Source: a bacterium
GTDB lineage: Bacteria; Zhuqueibacterota; Zhuqueibacteria; Thermofontimicrobiales; Thermofontimicrobiaceae
Length of the DNA stretch: 6,858 nucleotides
Direction: 5' to 3'
NCBI GenBank assembly: GCA_025453735.1
Contig: JALOPY010000132.1
Location: 1-6,858 of the forward strand
Shown: positions 1 through 4,694 of the stretch, piece by piece
Layout of the letters: each line of letters starts with the position of its first letter
How positions within the stretch are numbered: position 1 is the first letter of the stretch
Program-made: the position numbers and the translations under genes
Notes under the pieces: generated by a model
What the model saw: only the letters and a program-made list of their open reading frames with translations
What the model was told of the DNA's origin: nothing
The model's database searches: none

Positions 1-268
1 CTTTTAATGGACGATCCAGTCCCGGGGAAGATACTTCAAGACGATATTTGCCGGGAATCAGGTCTTTCATGTCCAGCAGATCGGAAATTTCCCGACTCAG
101 CCTTTGACAACGACCGATTGCGATTCCTCCGTCAGTATCGACAAAGATCTTGAGCACCTGGTTTCCGGGCTTGCCTTTCAACTCAATATCGACCAGATCG
201 ACAAGCTGGCTTTCGAGCAGCGGAAGGATCAATCCTTTTATCTGGCTAACGATGGCAGCATCTTTCAT
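1..268 (-). CDS. rimP: Ribosome maturation factor RimP, N-terminal part (cut by left window edge)
   Basis: RimP binds the 30S subunit and helps its late assembly in the cytoplasm. Translating the minus strand from ATG at 268 gives 89 residues and one further base before the window ends. The protein opens MKDAAIVSQIKGLILPLLE and reaches the family hallmark YRLEVSSPGLDRPL at residues 75-88, with IFVDTDGGIAI (41-51) forming the typical beta strand and turn. Full RimP is usually about 150 aa, so roughly the C-terminal 40 percent lies outside. The next genes of the operon in most bacteria are nusA and infB, expected beyond the left edge. The start has no Shine-Dalgarno sequence: the upstream bases are TGGTATAAACTT, which instead resemble an extended -10 promoter element, directly after the terminator at 286-309. 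Identity is very secure; the exact start is likely but rests on family alignment. Confidence 0.95.
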   Translation of the reverse strand, partial: MKDAAIVSQIKGLILPLLESQLVDLVDIELKGKPGNQVLKIFVDTDGGIAIGRCQRLSREISDLLDMKDLIPGKYRLEVSSPGLDRPLK

Positions 269-271
269 AAG

Positions 272-280
272 TTTATACCA
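272..280 (-). promoter_or_regulatory. Possible extended -10 promoter for rimP
   Basis: On the minus strand the bases read TGG followed by TATAAA, the form of an extended -10 element (TGnTATAAT). There is no recognisable -35 hexamer 17 bases upstream, which extended -10 promoters can tolerate. Transcription would begin around 265-268, at or next to the rimP ATG, giving a leaderless or nearly leaderless message. This would fit the lack of a Shine-Dalgarno sequence. It is a pattern match in AT-rich DNA and is not proven. Confidence 0.3.
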
Positions 281-285
281 ATAAA

Positions 286-309
286 AAAGTGGGATTATTT
301 TCCCACTTT
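286..309 (-). terminator. Intrinsic terminator after the TPR gene, just upstream of rimP
   Basis: A perfect 9-bp stem, AAAGTGGGA paired with TCCCACTTT, encloses a 6-base loop. On the minus strand the stem runs straight into more T residues (TTTTTTAT), the classic rho-independent arrangement; on the plus strand there is no T-tract. It lies about 70 bases after the TPR stop codon and ends 17 bases before the rimP ATG. It can end the tRNA-Arg/TPR transcript, or act as an attenuator in a rimP leader. Confidence 0.85.
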
Positions 310-378
310 CGAGTTGAATATAAGAAATTAAATTCAAATTTGCAAGTAATTTTTCAGGTAATTTTAAAGAACTTATGA

Positions 379-1053
379 TTATCCCGACATTTTTGCTAAA
401 TACAATTCCGCATCATTTTTGAGATTTGATTTCGGATATTTTTCGATGAGCGTTTCATAACAGACTTTTGCTTTATCTTTGCGATTTGCCAGTCCGTAAC
501 ACCTGCCAGCATCCAGCAACTGTTGTGGCGCATTGAAGTGTTCCGAAAATTTATTCGCTCCCTTTTCATACCATTCGGCAGCGTCCAAAAATTTGCCCTG
601 CTGTTCCAGCGATGCGGCAAGACCGGAATAGGCTGAGCTGGTTAAAATTTTGTTGTCGCCATAATCGTCCAGGTACTTCTCGAAATTGGATTGCGCTTTT
701 TCGTATTCGCCTTTTTGGAAATAGGTGTATGCCAATAAAAATGCGCCATTTTCAGCGCTTTTGGTGCCGCTGTAGTTGTCGACCATGTTCAGCAAAATAT
801 CGATCGCTTGCGTCAAGTTGTTCTGGCTGATTTCGGTATTGGCTTTGGCAAGCTGTTCCGAAGCTTGCAGCTCCGCGGTTTGCTTGCTTCGAGCCATGAA
901 TAAAAACAGAACAATAATTGCCAGGATACTGATGAAGCCGATCGTCACATTTCTCGAATTTTTGTTGATGAAATCGACGGTTTTGAAGTACGTGGTGACA
1001 AATTTATCTTCTTTTATCTGTCGTTTGGTGATGCGTTTTCTTGCCTTTAACAT
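379..1053 (-). CDS. Membrane-anchored tetratricopeptide-repeat protein (YfgM/TPR_21-like)
   Basis: The 224-aa protein has a basic cytoplasmic N-terminus (about residues 1-34, with KRITKRQIKEDKFVTTYFK), a single membrane helix at about 36-53 (ISILAIIVLFLFMA), and then an extracytoplasmic helical region of TPR motifs. Two repeats are easy to see: residues about 102-131 (AFLLAYTYFQKGEYEKAQSNF) and about 176-207 (LLDAGRCYGLANRKDKAKVCY), with further degenerate ones between. This layout matches the YfgM/TPR_21 group, whose E. coli member works with the SecYEG/PpiD periplasmic chaperone network; that role is inference here. The ATG at 1053 has a good AAAGGA (1060-1065) six bases upstream. It follows the tRNA-Arg by about 40 bases with no terminator between, so they may share a transcript. 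A clear terminator follows the gene. Confidence 0.85.
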   Translation of the reverse strand: MLKARKRITKRQIKEDKFVTTYFKTVDFINKNSRNVTIGFISILAIIVLFLFMARSKQTAELQASEQLAKANTEISQNNLTQAIDILLNMVDNYSGTKSAENGAFLLAYTYFQKGEYEKAQSNFEKYLDDYGDNKILTSSAYSGLAASLEQQGKFLDAAEWYEKGANKFSEHFNAPQQLLDAGRCYGLANRKDKAKVCYETLIEKYPKSNLKNDAELYLAKMSG

Positions 1054-1095
1054 AACTTGTCCTTTAAATGATTTAGTTTTTCAGGTTGATTTCAG

Positions 1096-1170
1096 TGCCC
1101 CTGGCAGGACTCGAACCTGCGGCACATGGTTTAGGAAACCACTGCTCTGTCCAGACTGAGCTACAGGGGC
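1096..1170 (-). tRNA. tRNA-Arg, anticodon CCT
   Basis: The minus strand folds as a complete 75-base cloverleaf. The acceptor GCCCCTG pairs with CAGGGGC and is followed by discriminator A. The D-arm is GCTC/GAGC with GG in the loop. The anticodon stem GTGGT/ACCAT has loop TTCCTAA, giving anticodon CCT for the AGG arginine codon. A 5-base variable loop and the T-arm GCAGG-TTCGAGT-CCTGC complete it. The 3' CCA is not encoded (the next bases are CTG), so it must be added enzymatically. A near-consensus promoter sits immediately upstream at 1192-1220. Confidence 0.95.
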
Positions 1171-1191
1171 GGTTCATTTTTAAAACCGTTA

Positions 1192-1220
1192 AATATATCT
1201 AATTAAAATATAATTGTCAA
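1192..1220 (-). promoter_or_regulatory. Strong sigma-70-type promoter for tRNA-Arg (and probably the TPR gene)
   Basis: On the minus strand a perfect -35 TTGACA (1215-1220) is followed by exactly 17 bases and then a -10 TATATT (1192-1197). The predicted start is near 1185, about 15 bases before the mature tRNA 5' end. Strength and position fit a stable-RNA promoter. Confidence 0.8.
1209..1214 (+). promoter_or_regulatory. Possible divergent plus-strand -10 element (TATAAT)
   Basis: A perfect TATAAT lies on the plus strand inside the spacer and -35 region of the tRNA promoter. No good -35 is seen 16-18 bases upstream (CCGTTA at 17). If active, it would start transcription near 1221 and make an RNA of about 230 bases ending at the hairpin at 1416-1450. 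The surrounding DNA is very AT-rich, so a chance match is quite possible. Confidence 0.25.
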
Positions 1221-1415
1221 GGCTTTTTTCGGGAAATATGGAATACCTCGCTTACGGATGGACGGAGTTACTGACCGGCCGCTCAAAGATCTGGTTCATA
1301 TATACGCCTCAAATTCAGGCGACGGATCACTTGTCCGATGATTCAGGTATTGCGGAATCATTCATCTGCGAATTGAAACGGGTCGAATCCAGGTGCCGAT
1401 CCTGTCAACAAAATA
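1221..1415. other. Gene-free stretch, possible small RNA or decayed gene
   Basis: No convincing protein gene is present. A 65-codon plus-strand ORF from ATG 1238 to 1435 has no recognised domain and runs into the terminator hairpin, so it is probably not real. The plus strand holds successive short inverted repeats: CGCCT/AGGCG with a 7-base loop (near 1308-1324), CGGA/TCCG with a 7-base loop (near 1323-1337), and ATGATTC (1338-1344) with GAATCAT (1355-1361). In another frame the last third reads NGSNPGADPVNKIKKL. From memory, this resembles the read-through C-terminal ends of some small GIY-YIG-type ORFs, so a vestige of such a gene is conceivable. Neither idea is strong. The base composition is more GC-rich than the lipoprotein gene next door. 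Confidence 0.4.
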
Positions 1416-1450
1416 AAAAAGCTAACAGCTTTTAAAGCTATTAGCTTTTT
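1416..1450. terminator. Bidirectional intrinsic terminator
   Basis: Two 17-base arms, 1416-1432 and 1434-1450, are complementary except for one C/A mismatch (1426 with 1440). The outer part is A5/T5 and the core is GCTAA/TTAGC. T-rich tails follow on both strands: GCTTTTTATC on the plus strand and GCTTTTTTATTTTG on the minus strand. It lies 21 bases after the stop codon of the lipoprotein gene and most likely ends that transcript. It would equally end any plus-strand RNA from 1221 onward. Confidence 0.85.
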
Positions 1451-1471
1451 ATCTCTCACTGAAGATTATTT

Positions 1472-2218
1472 CTAACTATTTTTTTTTATTACTGCTGGCT
1501 TTAAAATAATTTTATACTGATCAATTCCAACCGGGAAAATAATCACATATTTTTCATGGTACGAATCTTTCCCGTCAATAATGATTAGCCCTTCAAGATA
1601 TGAGTGTGGGGGGATCATATTTTTTTTTAATAAGATGCCATTGTATAACTGATTTTCAACCGCAGATTTCGACTCTTGCATTGTGCTTTGTTGAGTTTCA
1701 CGGCCTTTGCCATAAATATAAAATGCAATTGCATCATCCTGATATTCATTACCAGAAAAAACAGAGCCGCCTAAATTTTCGCTTATATTTGAATAATTAG
1801 TTGAATAACTTCTTGCCCTTACCATATTCATTATATTGATTGCGCTGCATAGCGCGACAGAAAATTGCGCCTGCTCAGCCTTATTCTTCTTTTTATAAAT
1901 GTATTCCTGAGCAGGATATATAATTAGTTGTTTAGTCCCTTTTATTTTGTTTAAGCCAAATGCTTTAATTTTTTCTGGAGTGATGTCAATATTTTTGTTA
2001 TCAGTTTTGTTTATGATGCAGGAATAGATATAAATTTCTGATTTATCACGATACCCAAATAGTATTAGATCTGTATTCTTACCTTCACAAATTAATATAT
2101 TTTTAGCACCAGAATGAAATCTTTTGGTTTTTTGTTTATAGGCTGTCGGTATCAAATTATACTGGGCAGACGTGCATCCTAAAACAAAGAGAAGAATAAT
2201 TGGCAATAACCTTCTCAT
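1472..2218 (-). CDS. Putative lipoprotein of unknown function
   Basis: The 248-aa product starts MRRLLPIILLFVLGC, a short lipoprotein signal peptide with lipobox VLGC and the lipidated cysteine at residue 15. T at +2 is compatible with outer-membrane sorting in a diderm. The rest is rich in beta-strand patterns and lysine/asparagine. The C-terminal part (about 191-240, LYNGILLKKNMIPPHSYLEG then a strand-rich tail) recalls envelope lipoproteins of unknown function that carry an 'LL-Pxx-xxG' beta motif; I cannot name the family. The gene is visibly more AT-rich than the radical SAM genes and contains two A9 runs and a C6 run on its coding strand. A weak AAGAGA lies 10 bases before the ATG. It ends at the bidirectional terminator and is probably a single-gene unit. 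Confidence 0.7.
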   Translation of the reverse strand: MRRLLPIILLFVLGCTSAQYNLIPTAYKQKTKRFHSGAKNILICEGKNTDLILFGYRDKSEIYIYSCIINKTDNKNIDITPEKIKAFGLNKIKGTKQLIIYPAQEYIYKKKNKAEQAQFSVALCSAINIMNMVRARSYSTNYSNISENLGGSVFSGNEYQDDAIAFYIYGKGRETQQSTMQESKSAVENQLYNGILLKKNMIPPHSYLEGLIIIDGKDSYHEKYVIIFPVGIDQYKIILKPAVIKKNS

Positions 2219-2332
2219 GAAACAATCATCTCTTGTTTAAGTATTTTTGTCCCCCATTGTTAGATCATATATACTTAAAAAACTCATCCGATGCGTAAAA
2301 ATTGAGAATTATCTTAAGGTTATCAGAATGCC

Positions 2333-3271
2333 TTATCTATGGCTTTTCCGGAATTCTTCATATTTCTCCTGGCAGATGGTGCAGCGATAGCATTCTTTAT
2401 TGCAGTAAAGAATCTGCCTAAAGAATTCGTCTTTGATGGGCATCGGCATTTTTACAGATGCGGGACCGCCGCCAATTTTATTGGGAAATCTTTTTTTTCG
2501 AAAAATATAGGCATCAAACACTTCTTGATAATAATCAGGATTCTGCAAGGTGACCCGTCCGGCTAATTTCAATTTATCGTAAATAGCATGATAGAAATGA
2601 AGATGCTGGGGAAGAATCCAGCTTCCGGTAAGGCTCAGCCAGGGTTTCTTTTCTAAAATTTCATTGCACAGCGATTTTGGGTATGCCAGCTTTGTGCCCA
2701 TTTCATAAAAATGCTGAGTGCGAAATACACAATTCGGCAAACAGCCTTCATTCACAATAATTTTGATCGAACCTTTGAAAGATTTTTTCAAGGAAGATAA
2801 TGCCGGCAGATTTCGTACGATGCGAGAGGAAGGCACCAAAATATCAAAAATGCCATTGATCATCGCTAATTGATTGGGAGAAAAGATGTCCATGAGAACT
2901 GAAGCCGTCAGTCTAATTTCAGGGATACTTTCCTTTATTTTCTCAGCCAGCGCGACATTGGCAACTGTCACCGAATGGATATTAAATTCGCCATTGAGCT
3001 CCTTTATCTTCTCGATAATCGTTCCTGAGATTTCTTCCACCGGGCGTGACAAAATTATCGGATTTACCAGGATAGAGAGCTGGAACGGGGCATTTTTCAA
3101 AAATTCGTCCAGGTGCTGGATTGGTTGCACCGGTCTTCCCGAAGCGACTCCATCCAGATGGAGCGGGAAATAGACCTCATCAATATAGTTGTCAAACTTA
3201 TCTGCTAATTCTTGCCAGAATGAAATTGGCTGATCAATATATGGAATAGTCCAAATTTTTTCGGATATCAT
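2333..3271 (-). CDS. U32-peptidase-like (UbiU/UbiV-type) protein with cysteine-rich C-terminus
   Basis: The 312-aa protein has the U32 'collagenase-like' fold pattern: an opening YFPLHLDGVASGRP stretch (34-47), a TIM-barrel-like series of strands, and the family signature IVNEGCLPNCVFRTQHF (172-188) with C177 and C181. In studied members (UbiU/UbiV, RlhA, TrhP) cysteines bind a 4Fe-4S cluster and the proteins act in hydroxylation or RNA modification, not clear-cut proteolysis. The extreme C-terminus adds C290-x3-C294-x2-C297-x2-C300, which looks like an iron-sulfur or zinc site and ends close to the stop. C202 is a further candidate ligand. The ATG at 3271 has AGAG (3277-3280) five bases upstream. 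It is on the same strand as the radical SAM genes but separated from them by about 180 bases holding an inverted repeat. A role in the same pathway is inferred, and the substrate is unknown. Confidence 0.8.
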   Translation of the reverse strand: MISEKIWTIPYIDQPISFWQELADKFDNYIDEVYFPLHLDGVASGRPVQPIQHLDEFLKNAPFQLSILVNPIILSRPVEEISGTIIEKIKELNGEFNIHSVTVANVALAEKIKESIPEIRLTASVLMDIFSPNQLAMINGIFDILVPSSRIVRNLPALSSLKKSFKGSIKIIVNEGCLPNCVFRTQHFYEMGTKLAYPKSLCNEILEKKPWLSLTGSWILPQHLHFYHAIYDKLKLAGRVTLQNPDYYQEVFDAYIFRKKRFPNKIGGGPASVKMPMPIKDEFFRQILYCNKECYRCTICQEKYEEFRKSHR

Positions 3272-3325
3272 GACGGCTCTATAAATTTACAAGTCATCTC
3301 TTTTGTTTTACCAAAAAAATCTTCA

Positions 3326-3425
3326 AACACTAAGACACAAAGAAACCAACAAGAACACGAAGGAAAATTAAAAAAACTCAAATTTTTTCTTTGTGGACTT
3401 TGTGTTCGCTTCGAGACTTTGTGTT
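3326..3425. repeat. Imperfect inverted repeat with CTTTGTGT/ACACAAAG units (MITE-like intergenic element)
   Basis: About 100 bases form two imperfectly complementary arms around an A6-ctcaaa-T6 centre (3371-3388). The left arm has ACACTAAG (3327-3334) directly followed by ACACAAAG (3335-3342). The right arm has CTTTGTGG (3389-3396) and two copies of GACTTTGTGTT (3396-3406 and 3415-3425) with a 19-base period. Left and right tips are AACAC/GTGTT. Similar 'ACACAAAG...CTTTGTGT' hairpins are, as far as I recall, a common dispersed intergenic sequence in several bacterial phyla. It fills the gap between the third radical SAM gene and the U32-like gene and could form a long hairpin in the operon transcript. 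Confidence 0.7.
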
Positions 3426-3451
3426 GAGTATCTTTTGGCCGCAACGCTACG

Positions 3452-4426
3452 CTATTCTATTTTGATTGCCGATTTTGTCAAAGCATGAAAGCGCAATATT
3501 TTTTGAGCGGTACACCCGCCGGAACATAAGCCGCGATTTTTGTACTCGCATACAGCACATATTTTAAAGATACCAGTGCTGCTATATTTCGAAATATTTT
3601 CTTGAAATTGTGAGCGAATGGTGTCTATCGATAGGGCTGAATCCAATGTTTTTCTATCCACGCCAGAAAGAGAATAGCAAGGAATGGTGCTGCCATCTGG
3701 CAAAATATCGGGAATCGGCTCGCAGTGATTCCCCAGGGATGTATCGAGACCCAATTCGTGCAGGTCTTCGCCATTGAACATGCAGGGCACAAAGCCGCAA
3801 TCCAGGTTGATTTTAACAGACTGTTTCTGCGCCTCCCTGGCAAAATCAGCGATCGCTTGACCGATCAGAAAATAATTTTTGGGAGGCAGGTATTGATTTT
3901 TGTATCCGATGCACGGATGAGCCAGACCCAAACGAACTATCTTCATTAAACCATAATTTCGGATGAGGTCCAGCAAAAAGCTCAATTGAATACTTTTTTT
4001 AAAAATGTTAAGCCCCAGCATGATTTTTTCGCTTAACATCGTCATAGTCCTTTTCAGGTTGGATTGCCTCTCAATTGAATCTTCTGCCAGGTGGGTAATA
4101 TTTAGCACAATGTTGATTTTTTCATTCGGCAGTTCTTTTAGAAACGCCAGTATTTTTTCCGGCATCAAGCCGTTTGAAAACAGTCGCACCGGTCGATCAG
4201 TTTTTAACGCCAGTTCTAAAAAGGAAATAAAATCAGGATGCAGCGTCGGTTCGCCGCCCAGAATGCGAATCTGTTTAATATCCGATCGAACTATAAAATC
4301 CAGCGCCTGTTCATAAATCTTCAATGGCATGTGTCCGACAGAATTCGCATCAACTTGATATTCTTCCTGAGCGAAGCAGTAGCTACAATTAAGATTACAC
4401 TGTGATGTGATCGCTAGATTAGCCAC
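3452..4426 (-). CDS. Radical SAM protein with partial SPASM-like C-terminus (third maturase)
   Basis: Read from GTG at 4426 the protein is 324 aa and starts (M)ANLAITSQCNLNCSYC. The CxxxCxxC motif that binds the SAM-coordinating 4Fe-4S cluster is C10/C14/C17, and GGEP at 57-60 is the SAM-binding turn. The C-terminal half has C210, C215, C235 and C250 (PDGSTIPCYSLSG, typical of SPASM) and then C290-x2-C293-x7-C301-x3-C305. The last cysteine usual in SPASM domains is missing, because the chain ends 19 residues later. An in-frame ATG at 4480 would add 18 residues, but these lie inside the upstream gene and have no ribosome site. The GTG has GGAG seven bases upstream and overlaps the preceding stop by 8 bases, so it is preferred. 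The enzyme probably modifies a peptide together with its operon partners; this is inferred. Confidence 0.85.
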   Translation of the reverse strand: MANLAITSQCNLNCSYCFAQEEYQVDANSVGHMPLKIYEQALDFIVRSDIKQIRILGGEPTLHPDFISFLELALKTDRPVRLFSNGLMPEKILAFLKELPNEKINIVLNITHLAEDSIERQSNLKRTMTMLSEKIMLGLNIFKKSIQLSFLLDLIRNYGLMKIVRLGLAHPCIGYKNQYLPPKNYFLIGQAIADFAREAQKQSVKINLDCGFVPCMFNGEDLHELGLDTSLGNHCEPIPDILPDGSTIPCYSLSGVDRKTLDSALSIDTIRSQFQENISKYSSTGIFKICAVCEYKNRGLCSGGCTAQKILRFHALTKSAIKIE

Positions 4427-4694
4427 GTGATTGCTCCGGCATAAGCACATTATTTTGAACCAGAAAATCGATAGTGTCACGAATCAAATTTTCAGCATGG
4501 CTATCTGTCATGAGTCCGATTTTTGATAGCATTCGAATCATCATTTTGTGCGGATACTGTTTGATCAGCAGATCAAAAATCGCCGCCTCAGGATAGTTGA
4601 GCGTGATGAGCTTACCATTGCTATTATCAATCAGTTTAATATCTTGAATATCGACAGCATAAGAAAAATCAGGATTCAGGTAATAGGTCATCAT
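4419..4694 (-). CDS. PqqD-like protein, probable RiPP recognition element
   Basis: The 91-aa protein has the PqqD layout: strands DIQDIKLIDNSNGKLITLN (about 15-33), then the helix YPEAAIFDLLIKQY (34-47), then helices covering SHAENLIRDTIDFLVQNNVL (65-84). PqqD-type domains are small winged-helix folds that bind the leader of a precursor peptide and hand it to a radical SAM enzyme. Similarity is at the level of pattern (LN-x2-A-x2-I-x-x-LL and D-x-x-x-FL-x-x-NN-V-L), so the call is probable, not certain. It lies between two radical SAM genes: its first ATG overlaps the stop of the 465-aa gene (ATGA), and its own stop overlaps the next start. AAGGA (4697-4701) is only 2 bases from the first ATG but 5 bases from a second ATG at 4691, so the second may be the real start. 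Confidence 0.75.
   Translation of the reverse strand: MMTYYLNPDFSYAVDIQDIKLIDNSNGKLITLNYPEAAIFDLLIKQYPHKMMIRMLSKIGLMTDSHAENLIRDTIDFLVQNNVLMPEQSRG
4434..4437 (-). promoter_or_regulatory. Ribosome binding site that selects the GTG start of the third radical SAM gene
   Basis: The minus strand reads CCGGAG, then seven bases, then GTG at 4426. The site lies inside the last codons of the PqqD-like gene, as expected for coupled translation. The alternative in-frame starts at 4480 and 4450 have no such site. Confidence 0.65.

Noticed and set aside
104..331. Plus-strand ORF of 75 codons
   Set aside because: It is antisense to rimP, whose minus-strand translation carries the unmistakable family motif, and it runs through the terminator hairpin.
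776..1159. Plus-strand ORF of 127 codons
   Set aside because: It lies antisense to the TPR gene and runs into the tRNA-Arg; its C-terminal APGRTRTCG wording is just the reverse strand of a tRNA.
1096..1170. tRNA-Arg as the attachment site of an integrated element
   Set aside because: No integrase gene and no direct repeat of the tRNA 3' end were found in the window.
1379..1392. CTGGATTCGAC on the minus strand, resembling the 5' end of tmRNA or a tRNA T-loop
   Set aside because: No matching acceptor stem, tag reading frame or 3' tRNA-like half is found nearby, and the flanks of the plus-strand GGTCGAATCC do not form a T-stem.
3269..3298. Nine-codon mini-ORF (MTCKFIEPS) ending in an ATGA overlap with the U32-like start
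   Set aside because: Its only ribosome-site-like bases touch the ATG with no spacing, and the peptide is too short to judge; probably chance.
3326..3425. CRISPR-like repeat reading
   Set aside because: The units are short, imperfect, inverted and contiguous, with no regular unique spacers and no cas genes.
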